Source: UBA11957 sp963603285 (GTDB lineage: Bacteria > Bacillota > Clostridia > Lachnospirales > Lachnospiraceae). From it: a stretch of 51,104 bases of DNA. Position numbers and translations under genes: made by a program. Under the pieces are notes generated by a model, which worked only from the letters and a program-made list of their open reading frames with translations, was not told the origin of the DNA and made no database searches. This document shows, piece by piece, positions 21,752 through 30,043 of the stretch. The stretch is from positions 1-51,104 of the forward strand of contig CAVCMG010000019.1 of the NCBI GenBank assembly GCA_963603285.1, in the 5' to 3' direction. Each line of letters begins with the position of its first letter. The stretch's first letter is position 1.

Positions 21752-22260
21752 GGCAGGTCTCGCTCTCCTTCCCTGCTGTCAGAAAATCTGCGATTCAGAA
21801 CATACAGAATCCTGTACAGCAAAAGTGTCATCAGTGTTGTCAGTACAACCTCCGGGATGATGATATGGTTTAAGTAGTACAGAAAATGGATCCGTCCGCG
21901 CAGCAGAAACTGCGTACCCCAGATCAGGCAGCCGTAGATCAGATCACTCACAGCCACCAGCACCATCGGTACCTTGACATCATCATCGTAGTAAACGTTG
22001 TATAACATGCCGGTCATATAGCCGATATACATATAGACCAGACTGTAAAAGCCAAAGAGATTGCTGTAAAAAATATCGATCAGCAGACCACAGAAAAAGC
22101 CCGTGAACAGACCGCTCTTTTTGCCGTTGATAAACCCGTGGGTCACCGTAAGGATCAGAAGCAAGTTAGGCACGACAGACAGAAACGACAGCCGCGGAAA
22201 AAGCGTCGTCTGCAGAAGAAACAGCACAAACATCTCAAGAAGCGTTATCAGTTTTCGCAT
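21736..22260 (-). CDS. mreD: Rod shape-determining protein MreD
   Basis: This 174-residue membrane protein has about five hydrophobic segments and is typical of MreD, a component of the elongasome next to MreC. It overlaps the mreC stop and extends 16 nt past the start of the downstream penicillin-binding protein. ATG 22260 is chosen because GGAAAGG lies 6 nt upstream; ATG 22266 would leave no spacing. Confidence 0.88.
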   Translation of the reverse strand: MRKLITLLEMFVLFLLQTTLFPRLSFLSVVPNLLLILTVTHGFINGKKSGLFTGFFCGLLIDIFYSNLFGFYSLVYMYIGYMTGMLYNVYYDDDVKVPMVLVAVSDLIYGCLIWGTQFLLRGRIHFLYYLNHIIIPEVVLTTLMTLLLYRILYVLNRRFSDSREGERDLPWLGR

Positions 22261-23119
22261 TGTCATCCTTTCCGGTCTGTTTTACGGCTTTGATCACCAG
22301 CACCTCCTGCAGATGCTTGAAATCGACAACGGGTACCAGGTAGCCGCTCTTTGTCAGATTGTTGGCATCGGTGGAAATATCGCTGATATAGCCGATCAGA
22401 ATACCTTTTAAAAACTTGTCGCTGATATTGGAGGTCACGATCTTTTCTCCTACGGATACAGCGTCGTCCTTATCAGACAGCTGGATAAACTGCAGCTTGC
22501 CTTCATCCATCAGTGTCAGATCACCGGTGACCAGACAGGTATCCAGCGTCGAGGAACACATGGCACTGACGTTACTGGAATCGTCGATGATGGAGCGCAC
22601 CGTCGCCCAGTCCGGGCCGGTCTCCGTCACGATACCGACAAGTCCGCCATCGGCAATGACATTCATATCGACGGTCACGCCGTCCTTTGTGCCACGGTCG
22701 ATCGTAAAGGTGCTGTACCAGTTGCCGGGATCCTTGGAGATCACGGAAGCTGCCACCTTGTCATATTCGGAATACTCCGTGTCCAGTGCATACAGCTTCT
22801 GCAACCGTTCCAGCTTGTCCTGATCCTGCAAAAGCAGGTTGTTCTGCTCGGTCAGGGTGTTGACCTTTTCTTTAAGCGCCTGATTTTCTTCGCCTAGGGC
22901 TTTGGCATCGCCAAAATCCAGCGTAGTGCCGTGGATCAGCTTGCCGACGGTACTCATGCCCTTCTGGAATGGTGCGACCAGATATCCGGCTGCCGAATGG
23001 ACAGGTCCCAGATTGGAAAATCGGGAAAGTCCGAAAACGATCATGCCAAGACACAGGATCGTCATGATGATCAGGATATGTTTACTTTTTAAGGATGCTT
23101 TCTTTTTCTTTCTTTTCAT
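22235..23119 (-). CDS. mreC: Rod shape-determining protein MreC
   Basis: This 294-residue bitopic protein has a Lys-rich start, a membrane segment (about 14-32), a coiled-coil with ENQALKEKVNTLTEQNNLLL (about 75-105) and a beta-rich extracellular domain with the family-type DGGLVGIVTETGP. It links MreB inside the cell to penicillin-binding proteins outside. GGAGTATGGC precedes the ATG. The 3' end overlaps mreD by 26 nt. Confidence 0.93.
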   Translation of the reverse strand: MKRKKKKASLKSKHILIIMTILCLGMIVFGLSRFSNLGPVHSAAGYLVAPFQKGMSTVGKLIHGTTLDFGDAKALGEENQALKEKVNTLTEQNNLLLQDQDKLERLQKLYALDTEYSEYDKVAASVISKDPGNWYSTFTIDRGTKDGVTVDMNVIADGGLVGIVTETGPDWATVRSIIDDSSNVSAMCSSTLDTCLVTGDLTLMDEGKLQFIQLSDKDDAVSVGEKIVTSNISDKFLKGILIGYISDISTDANNLTKSGYLVPVVDFKHLQEVLVIKAVKQTGKDDNAKTDNAS

Positions 23120-23149
23120 GCCATACTCCGCTTATTTTACTGCTTATGC

Positions 23150-24166
23150 TTATCTTTTGCCATCTGCCGGATACGCCCACTGTCTGGTCAGCTCTTTGGA
23201 GGCGATGATCTCCTGCAGGCCATGGATCGTTCCCTCATCTGTAAACCTAGAAACAAGAACCGGATATTCGAGCTGCCGGGCCAGATACTGGTCAATGCCG
23301 GTCAGCGCCGATGTACCGCCGAGCAGATAGAAGCCGTTCTGACGGATCACACTGCGCACCTGCGGCGGCGTACGTTCCAGTACGCTGCGAATCGCTTCGC
23401 AGATCTGGTTTACGACGTCGAGGGACGCCTTGTTGATGACCTCGCTGGCGATCGCGCCTTCTTTGGGAAGTCCGGTGACGGAGCTGATGCCCATGACCTT
23501 GCGGGCTTCTTTCTTCTCTGTCTCAATATTGGCCATCGCAAGCTTTAACCGGGCAGCAGTACGCATGCCGATAAACAGCTGGTGATACCGGCGTACGCTG
23601 TTGACGATCTCGGTGTCTATCGTATAGCCGCCCAGCGGACATACACGGGTCAGGATCACACGGCTGTCGGCGATCACGGAGATCTCCGTACTCTGGGCGC
23701 CGATATTGACGATCATATCGCCTTTGGTATTGCGCACGGAAATACCAAGAGCAATGGCGTCGGCGATCGGCCGGTTGACCAGATAGACCGAGGTGTTTTT
23801 AAAGGCCACGTTTCTGGTCAGCATGTAGTAGGCGCGCTTTTCAATCTGCGTCATATCTGTAGGTACGGCAAAGTAAAGCGCCGCCCGCTTGGACAGATGC
23901 GGCGAGGATTTGCGCAGCAGGGAATACAGGATGACCTCCAGACTGTTGATATCCGCGATCATGCCTTCTGTCATGGGAATAATGACGTCAACATTTGTCG
24001 GATTCTTTTCGTACATCTCGTAGGCGTCGCTGCCAACGGCCAGATAATCCTCTTCGTTTCGGACAGCGACCATATTCTTTTCTTTGAGAAGGGTATTTTT
24101 CCTGGCATTGTAGATCTTGATCAGATCGCTGCCGGGATCGATCCCAAAACGTTGTTTCTGAAACAT
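23150..24166 (-). CDS. mreB: MreB-family rod shape actin
   Basis: This 338-residue bacterial actin has the N-terminal phosphate loop GIDPGSDLIKIY, the central NIGAQSTEISVI and the C-terminal LLGGTSALTGID in the right order. Canonical MreB has GIDLGTANT, so this copy deviates in loop 1 and could be a second paralogue (Mbl/MreBH-like); only one is in this window. Filaments guide wall synthesis during elongation. ATG 24166 has AAGGGG 7 nt upstream; the longer frame is unsupported. Confidence 0.9.
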   Translation of the reverse strand: MFQKQRFGIDPGSDLIKIYNARKNTLLKEKNMVAVRNEEDYLAVGSDAYEMYEKNPTNVDVIIPMTEGMIADINSLEVILYSLLRKSSPHLSKRAALYFAVPTDMTQIEKRAYYMLTRNVAFKNTSVYLVNRPIADAIALGISVRNTKGDMIVNIGAQSTEISVIADSRVILTRVCPLGGYTIDTEIVNSVRRYHQLFIGMRTAARLKLAMANIETEKKEARKVMGISSVTGLPKEGAIASEVINKASLDVVNQICEAIRSVLERTPPQVRSVIRQNGFYLLGGTSALTGIDQYLARQLEYPVLVSRFTDEGTIHGLQEIIASKELTRQWAYPADGKR

Positions 24167-24194
24167 ATATAACCCCTTATATACTGGTAAACTG

Positions 24195-24896
24195 CTATGT
24201 GTCCGACCGGGAATGTTCAGCATAGCTGTAATAAGCTCTGTCTCCGATCACAATATGATCCAGAAGAAGCACGCCGACCATTTCACCGGCCTGTCGGATG
24301 CGCTCTGTCAGGATCGTGTCGGCCTGGCTGGGCGTCGGATTGCCGCTGGGATGGTTGTGCAGAAGGATCATATGCACGGCCTGCTGCTGCAGCGCGGTGA
24401 TCAGGATCTCTCTGGGCGTGATCACCGATGTATCCACGCTCCCCCGTGAAATACATCGCTCGCCAAGCAGATGATTCTTCTTGTCGAGCAGAAGAAGGTA
24501 GATCAGCTCCTGCTTTTCATGGCGCAGCCGCTCCATATACCGGTCAGCGATCAGCCGCGGGTGGTTCAGCTCGCAGCTGTCTGACGCAGGAAGCGCGGCC
24601 AGACGCTTGCACAGCTCACTGAGACAGCGAAGCTGTGTGGCCTTGACCTTGCCAACACCGGGGATCTCCAAAAGCTCCTTTTCCGAAAGCTGGTGCAGGG
24701 CTAAAAGGCCGCTGCCACCATGGGCTCTGTTTAAGATCTCCCGGGCTGTGTCAAGCACATTGCAGCCGACGGTACCTGTGCGCAGGATAACGGCTAAAAG
24801 CTCATGATCCTGCAGCTTTTCCGGGCCGTAGAGCTGACATTTCTCGTACGGTCTGTCGTGCTCGGGCATACATTGCAGTGTAGATTTGTTATTCAT
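24195..24896 (-). CDS. radC: RadC-type JAB1/MPN protein
   Basis: This 233-residue protein has a helix-hairpin-helix region (about 68-90, LEIPGVGKVKATQL) and the JAMM metal-binding motif HNHPSGNPTPSQAD (180-193) with zinc ligands His, His and Asp. The family was named for DNA repair but its real function is uncertain. It leads the mre operon, a common arrangement. ATG 24896 has GGAGG 5 nt upstream. Confidence 0.93.
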   Translation of the reverse strand: MNNKSTLQCMPEHDRPYEKCQLYGPEKLQDHELLAVILRTGTVGCNVLDTAREILNRAHGGSGLLALHQLSEKELLEIPGVGKVKATQLRCLSELCKRLAALPASDSCELNHPRLIADRYMERLRHEKQELIYLLLLDKKNHLLGERCISRGSVDTSVITPREILITALQQQAVHMILLHNHPSGNPTPSQADTILTERIRQAGEMVGVLLLDHIVIGDRAYYSYAEHSRSDT

Positions 24897-24957
24897 ATTG
24901 ACCTCCATCCACACCCTCTCTTCAGAAAAAAGGCAGGAAGAACAGATCAAAAATTAC

Positions 24958-24985
24958 CCTATATTTTAGCACAGAAAAAAATCAA
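24958..24985 (-). promoter_or_regulatory. Possible promoter of radC-mre-min operon
   Basis: On the minus strand there are two overlapping options: TTGATT (24980-24985), a 16-bp spacer and TATAGG (24958-24963); or an extended -10 TGCTAAAAT at 24963-24971. Both would start RNA about 55-65 nt before radC. Confidence 0.45.
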
Positions 24986-24996
24986 AGTACACATCT

Positions 24997-26607
24997 TCAC
25001 TTTATTTTCATATATTTTTTAGCAATGGCTTCTGCCACACGGATGCCGTCCATGGCTGCGGAAGTGATGCCGCCGGCGTATCCTGCGCCCTCTCCGCAGG
25101 GGTAGATACCGGAGATATTGCTCTCGTACTGCTCATCTCTTGGCATGCGTACCGGAGATGAGGTCCGGCTTTCGAGACCGTCAAGCAGACAGTCCGGACG
25201 GTCAAAGCCGTGGATCTTTTTGCCAAAAGCATGGACGCCTTCTACCAGTGCTTCACGGACATACGGCGGTAATACCGGGTGAAGGTCGCTGTAGGCAAAA
25301 GCCCCTCTGGTACAGGGAAGGATCTCACCGGGGCCGGTGCTTGCCCTGCCCTCGCAGAAATCGCCGAACAGCTGTACCGGGATCTTTCCATCGCACTGGG
25401 CGAAAGCTTTTTCTTCCAGATGGCGCTGGAAATCGACACCCTTTAACGGTACGGGAATCTCTGCAGATGCCATCTGTTCATAGTCTGACGGCTGTACCGT
25501 AACAACCATGGCGCTGTTGGCGTTTCTGGAATCCCGGGCATGATAGCTCATACCGTTGACCGCCAGCCGTCCTTCCTCGGAGGAAGCGTTGACGACATAG
25601 CCGCCCGGGCACATACAGAAGGAATAGATGCTGCGTCCGCTGGCCGTCGTATGTGTCAGCTTGTAGCAGGCCGGGCCGAGGTCCTTCACATCCGTCCGGC
25701 CATACTGGGACAGATCGATCATTTTCTGCGGATGCTCGATGCGTACGCCGATGGCGAAAGCCTTGGCTTCCATGGCCACACCACGGTCGTGCAGCATAAA
25801 GAAGGTGTCTCTCGCGCTGTGGCCGATAGCGATGACAAGCACCTGCGTATCGATCCAGCGGCTGTGGTTGATCTCGATGGCCGTTAACGTTCCCTTTTCG
25901 ATGCGCAGATCGGTCAGCTGGTTGGTAAAATAAAAATTGGCACCGAGACGGATACATTCATCACGCATGGCGGTCACAACGTCGATCAGGACGTCCGTAC
26001 CGATATGCGGCTTCTGCTCATAAAGAATGGATTCCGGTGCACCGAAGCGTACAAAGGTTTCCAGTACCAGACGATTGCGGCCAAAGGGATCCTTGACGGA
26101 GGTATTGAGCTTGCCATCGGAAAATGTTCCGGCACCGCCCTCCCCGAACTGTACGTTAGTCTGGGTCTTTAAACGTCCCGTTTCCCAGAATTCTTCGACT
26201 ACCTTCTGACGCTCTCTTGCCTCTGCACCGCGTTCCAGAACCACGGGGGCGTATCCGGCCTTTGCCAGCATATAGGCACAGAAAAGTCCTGCCGGGCCGC
26301 TTCCGGCGATCACAGGGCGGCTGTCGAGGGGACTGCTGCCGGAGGCCGGGAAGCTGTATTCCTTTTTCTCCACCTGTAAAACTGTGCGGCCGTTGCAGCA
26401 TTTTCTGGCGGTCTTTTCGCTGTTGAGCTTACAGTCGATCATATAGCTGTAGTACAGCTCCGGCTTTTTGCGGGCATCCAGTGACCGGCGGACGATATGC
26501 CAGGAAACCAGCTGCTGTGGCCGGATTTTTAAGGTGTGGTATATTTTTTTCAAAAGATCTTCCGTGCTGTGTCCCACCGGACATTTGATCTGTTGTATGC
26601 GAATCAT
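24997..26607 (-). CDS. FAD-dependent oxidoreductase, unknown substrate
   Basis: This 536-residue flavoprotein has an N-terminal domain of about 90 residues preceding a dinucleotide-binding GSGPAG (102-107). Later conserved stretches include QFGEGGAGTFSDGKLNT and, near the C-terminus, PCGEGAGYAGGITSAAMDG. This is the pattern of uncharacterised FAD-dependent dehydrogenases widespread in Firmicutes. ATG 26607 overlaps the stop of the upstream flavoprotein by one base (TAATG) and has AGGAGG 7 nt upstream. It ends the mismatch-repair/miaB operon. The substrate is unknown. Confidence 0.88.
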   Translation of the reverse strand: MIRIQQIKCPVGHSTEDLLKKIYHTLKIRPQQLVSWHIVRRSLDARKKPELYYSYMIDCKLNSEKTARKCCNGRTVLQVEKKEYSFPASGSSPLDSRPVIAGSGPAGLFCAYMLAKAGYAPVVLERGAEARERQKVVEEFWETGRLKTQTNVQFGEGGAGTFSDGKLNTSVKDPFGRNRLVLETFVRFGAPESILYEQKPHIGTDVLIDVVTAMRDECIRLGANFYFTNQLTDLRIEKGTLTAIEINHSRWIDTQVLVIAIGHSARDTFFMLHDRGVAMEAKAFAIGVRIEHPQKMIDLSQYGRTDVKDLGPACYKLTHTTASGRSIYSFCMCPGGYVVNASSEEGRLAVNGMSYHARDSRNANSAMVVTVQPSDYEQMASAEIPVPLKGVDFQRHLEEKAFAQCDGKIPVQLFGDFCEGRASTGPGEILPCTRGAFAYSDLHPVLPPYVREALVEGVHAFGKKIHGFDRPDCLLDGLESRTSSPVRMPRDEQYESNISGIYPCGEGAGYAGGITSAAMDGIRVAEAIAKKYMKIK

Positions 26608-27797
26608 TACATATCCTCCTGTCGGGCTGCATGTATACCGGCCAGCGCACCGCTGGACCAGGCCCACTGCAGGTTATAGCCGCCGCAGGTACCGCAGACG
26701 TCAAGCACCTCACCGGCCAGATACAGTCCGGTCAGCTTTTTCGATGCCATGGAAGGCACGGCGATCTCCGAAAGGGCGATACCGCCGTTGGCAACCTGGG
26801 CCCTTGCCATGGAATGGGCCGCTGTGACCGTCACCTTCAGACCCTTTAACATGCTGGTATAGTCTGCTGCGCTGCGTTTGTGCTTGCCGATCAGTGCACG
26901 GATCATGCGGTCCGGCAAAAGTCCGGTAAACAGATCGGCCTCGCGGGAAACCGGGAGCGTCTCTCTTCGTTTTTCCAGCAGTCCGTTCAGCTCCTTTACA
27001 GAGAAATCCGGCATAAGATCCAGACAGATCTGCACCTTTTTCCCCTCTTTTACAGCGGAAAGCGCACGGATGCTCAGCTGAAAGACAGCGATGCCGGAGA
27101 TACCGTATTCGGTAAACTGAATCTCGCCGCGCTCCTGCAATACGGGTACATCGTCGATCAGAAGAACGGCTGTGGCGTCCATACGTGTACCGGCCCAGAC
27201 ACCGTAGGCTTTCTCCCGGATTTTTAAAGGAACAAGTGCCGGAACCGGCGGATACAGCGTATGGCCAAGCCCGCTGACCAGCTGCATACCGGTATCCGAG
27301 GAGCCTTCGATGGCTGAAGCCGGGCCGCCGGTTGTTACGATCACGCGGTCGGCGCTGTACTGCCAGGTTTCGGTCTTTACAAGAAAGCCATCCACTGTTT
27401 TTTCGATCGCGGTAACGCGCTCTCTCGTCTTTATCGTCACTTTTTCCTGCTGTAATATACGTTCCAGCACTGTCAGTACGGCCTGGGCCTGCTCCGCATA
27501 CGGATACAGCCAGCCGTTTCTGTCCTTGAAAACGATACCGGCATCTTCAAAAAACTGCCGGGTATCGGCAAAGGAAAAGGCCGAAAACACAGCGGGCAGA
27601 CATCCGGCATCGTGACTGTAATAATGTGCCAGATCCTCATCCCGGTTGGTCAGATTACATTTGCCATTGCCGGTGGCCAGAAGCTTTTTGCCGATCCGGT
27701 CATTGCCCTCTAAAAGGCGGACCTTTGCCCCGCCTCTGGCAGCATGGATCGCTGCCATCATACCGGCCGGGCCGCCGCCGATCACAAGAATATCCAA
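26607..27797 (-). CDS. HI0933/YhiN-family flavoprotein
   Basis: This 396-residue protein starts with a classic FAD-binding GGGPAGMMAA (7-16), carries DRNGWLYPYAEQAQAVL in the middle and ends with LYLAGEVLDVCGTCGGYNLQWAWSSG, the C-terminal signature of the HI0933-like (YtfP/YhiN, 'aminoacetone oxidase') group. The reaction is not firmly known. The start is TTG with GGAGG 9 nt upstream. It is coupled to the following flavoprotein by a one-base overlap. Confidence 0.9.
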   Translation of the reverse strand: MDILVIGGGPAGMMAAIHAARGGAKVRLLEGNDRIGKKLLATGNGKCNLTNRDEDLAHYYSHDAGCLPAVFSAFSFADTRQFFEDAGIVFKDRNGWLYPYAEQAQAVLTVLERILQQEKVTIKTRERVTAIEKTVDGFLVKTETWQYSADRVIVTTGGPASAIEGSSDTGMQLVSGLGHTLYPPVPALVPLKIREKAYGVWAGTRMDATAVLLIDDVPVLQERGEIQFTEYGISGIAVFQLSIRALSAVKEGKKVQICLDLMPDFSVKELNGLLEKRRETLPVSREADLFTGLLPDRMIRALIGKHKRSAADYTSMLKGLKVTVTAAHSMARAQVANGGIALSEIAVPSMASKKLTGLYLAGEVLDVCGTCGGYNLQWAWSSGALAGIHAARQEDM

Positions 27798-27801
27798 GGT
27801 T

Positions 27802-29091
27802 TTATTCCTCCGTCAGTGTCACAAGTCCTTCTTCATAGAGCTTCTGCAGGCTCATCAGAATGCCGAATTTGGCATGCTGCCAGGTCAGACCACCCTGAAA
27901 ATATACAGCGTACGGCGGTTTGATCGGACCATCGGCACTCAGCTCGATGGAGGAACCCTGTACAAAGGCTCCGGCAGCCATGATGACGTCACTGTCGTAG
28001 CCCGGCATGGTCCACGGCTCCGGGGTGACAAAGCTGTCGACCGGTGCTGCTGCCTGGATACCCTTACAGAAGGCGATCACACCCTCCGGACTGCCAAACT
28101 CTACGGCCTGGATGATATCGTGACGGCTTTCCGTACCGTTCGGTACGACCTTGAAACCGAGCTTTTCATAGATATTGGCGGCAAAGATCGCGCCCTTTAA
28201 GGCTCCGGCAACAACGGTCGGGGCCAGGAAAAAGCCCTGATAAAAGTCCTTGTTGACCTGTAAGGAAGCGCCGACCTCCTTGCCAAGTCCCGGGGATAAC
28301 AGACGGCAGGCACAGTTCTCGATCAGATCCTTTTTACCTGCAATATAACCGCCGATCGGTGCAAGCCCGCCTCCCGGATTTTTGATCAGGGAGCCTACGA
28401 CCATATCAGCGCCCACATCGGACGGCTCAAGCTCTTCGACAAATTCGCCGTAGCAGTTGTCCACCATACAGATGATATCCGGTTTGATGGATTTTAAGAA
28501 AGCGATCAGCTCACCGATCTGTTTTACAGAAAATGTCTGCCGGGTCAGGTAGCCCTTGGAGCGCTGGATCTCTGCTATTTTGGTATGCTCGTTTATGGCG
28601 GCGCGGATCGCGTCATAGTCAAAGGAGCCGTCCGCCTTTAATTCCACCTGACGGTAGGTAACGCCATATTCCGCCAGAGAACCGCGGGACGGACGGATGC
28701 CGATCACCTCTTCCAGCGTATCGTACGGTTTTCCCACGGGAGATAAAAGCTCGTCGCCCGGACGCAGGTTGGCAGCCAGTGCAACGGCCAGTGCATGTGT
28801 ACCGCAGGCAATCTGCGGACGTACCAGTGCATCCTCGGTATGGAACGTGGAAGCATAGACCTTTTCCAGTGTATCCCGGCCAAGATCATTGTAGCCGTAG
28901 CCGGTCGTACCGGACAGGCAGGCCTCGCTGACATTGTTTTCCTGCATGGCCCTGATGACCTTGAGCTGGTTATACTCGGCTTTGTCGTCGATCTCGGCAA
29001 AACGGCTGGTTAGCTCTTTTTCCACGCGGCTGCCGAAAGCGTATACCTTCTCACTGATGCCCAGTGATGCGTACATTTCCTGTTTTAACAT
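27802..29091 (-). CDS. Methionine gamma-lyase-like PLP protein (YnbB family)
   Basis: This 429-residue fold-type I PLP enzyme has the conserved Gly-rich SGTTGYGYNDLGRDTLE and the lysine segment SLIKNPGGGLAPIGGYIAG that should form the Schiff base. It is related to cystathionine/methionine gamma-lyases and annotated in some genomes as an aluminium-resistance protein. The real substrate is not known. In Bacillus the homologue ynbB is close to miaA, as here; its start overlaps miaA by 7 nt. Confidence 0.9.
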   Translation of the reverse strand: MLKQEMYASLGISEKVYAFGSRVEKELTSRFAEIDDKAEYNQLKVIRAMQENNVSEACLSGTTGYGYNDLGRDTLEKVYASTFHTEDALVRPQIACGTHALAVALAANLRPGDELLSPVGKPYDTLEEVIGIRPSRGSLAEYGVTYRQVELKADGSFDYDAIRAAINEHTKIAEIQRSKGYLTRQTFSVKQIGELIAFLKSIKPDIICMVDNCYGEFVEELEPSDVGADMVVGSLIKNPGGGLAPIGGYIAGKKDLIENCACRLLSPGLGKEVGASLQVNKDFYQGFFLAPTVVAGALKGAIFAANIYEKLGFKVVPNGTESRHDIIQAVEFGSPEGVIAFCKGIQAAAPVDSFVTPEPWTMPGYDSDVIMAAGAFVQGSSIELSADGPIKPPYAVYFQGGLTWQHAKFGILMSLQKLYEEGLVTLTEE

Positions 29092-30041
29092 AATGGTAAA
29101 ATTCCTTTCTCCCGAAGCTTTTCCTCCATAAAGTGCAGGATGGCTTCGTCTTTATAGTCAAAATCCGGTTTGTTGACCCAGATAACATCTTTTTCTCTTT
29201 TAAACCAGGTAATCTGGCGTTTGGCAAAATGTCTGGTGTCCCGCTTGATGGTGTATATGGCATCGTCCAGCGTACATACGCCCTGCAGGTAATCGATCAT
29301 TTCCTTGTAGCCAAGTCCCTGCATGGCAACCATATCCCGCGTACAGCCCATGGCAAGCAGCGAGCGTACCTCCGCCTCCAGACCGTCGGCAAGCATCTGG
29401 TCGACTCTCTTGTCGATGCGTTCGTACAGGCGCGCTCTGTCGTCATTCAGGACAAAATAGGCAAAATTGTAGGGGGACGTCCGTTTCTTCTGCTCTTCAT
29501 TATGCGCGGAAATCTGCTGTCCGGTCTGGTGATGAAATTCGAGAGCCCGGATCACCCGTTTGATATTGTGGGGATGGATCTCTTCGGCGGCCTTCGGATC
29601 CAGGCGTATGAGCTCCTGATACAGGGCATCGCCCTCTCCTACGGCTGCCCGAGCTTCACATGCTTTGCGGAAGCTGCTATCGTCCTCCTGCTCGGTGAAA
29701 TCGATGTCGTTGACGATTGCCTGAATATAAAAGCCCGTACCGCCAACCAAAACCGGCACATGCCCTCTTTCATAGATCCCCTCCATGGCGGCCTTTGCCA
29801 TCTGCTGGAAGGTGACGACATTAAAAGCCTCCTCCGGCTCAAGCACATCGACCAGATGATGCGGGACACCGTCCATTTCCTCCAGACGGATCTTTGCCGA
29901 GCCGATATCCATATGGCGGTAGACCTGCATGGAATCCGCGGAAATGATCTCGCCGTTTAAACGGTGTGCCAGTGCGATCGACAGAGCCGTCTTTCCCACT
30001 GCGGTGGGGCCTGTGAGTATGACAAGTGGTTTCTTTTCCAT
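29085..30041 (-). CDS. miaA: tRNA dimethylallyltransferase
   Basis: This 318-residue enzyme adds the isopentenyl group to A37 of tRNAs that read codons beginning with U. The P-loop GPTAVGKT is at 11-18 and the downstream SADSMQVYRHMDIGSAK is the substrate-binding region. ATG 30041 lies 2 nt after the mutL stop with AGGAG about 12 nt upstream. With miaB in the same operon it makes the first step toward ms2i6A. Confidence 0.96.
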   Translation of the reverse strand: MEKKPLVILTGPTAVGKTALSIALAHRLNGEIISADSMQVYRHMDIGSAKIRLEEMDGVPHHLVDVLEPEEAFNVVTFQQMAKAAMEGIYERGHVPVLVGGTGFYIQAIVNDIDFTEQEDDSSFRKACEARAAVGEGDALYQELIRLDPKAAEEIHPHNIKRVIRALEFHHQTGQQISAHNEEQKKRTSPYNFAYFVLNDDRARLYERIDKRVDQMLADGLEAEVRSLLAMGCTRDMVAMQGLGYKEMIDYLQGVCTLDDAIYTIKRDTRHFAKRQITWFKREKDVIWVNKPDFDYKDEAILHFMEEKLREKGILPLC

Positions 30042-30043
30042 AT

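Noticed and set aside
23582..24172. Plus-strand open frame of 196 codons opposite mreB
   Set aside because: Antisense shadow of a conserved gene; no ribosome binding site or recognisable domain.
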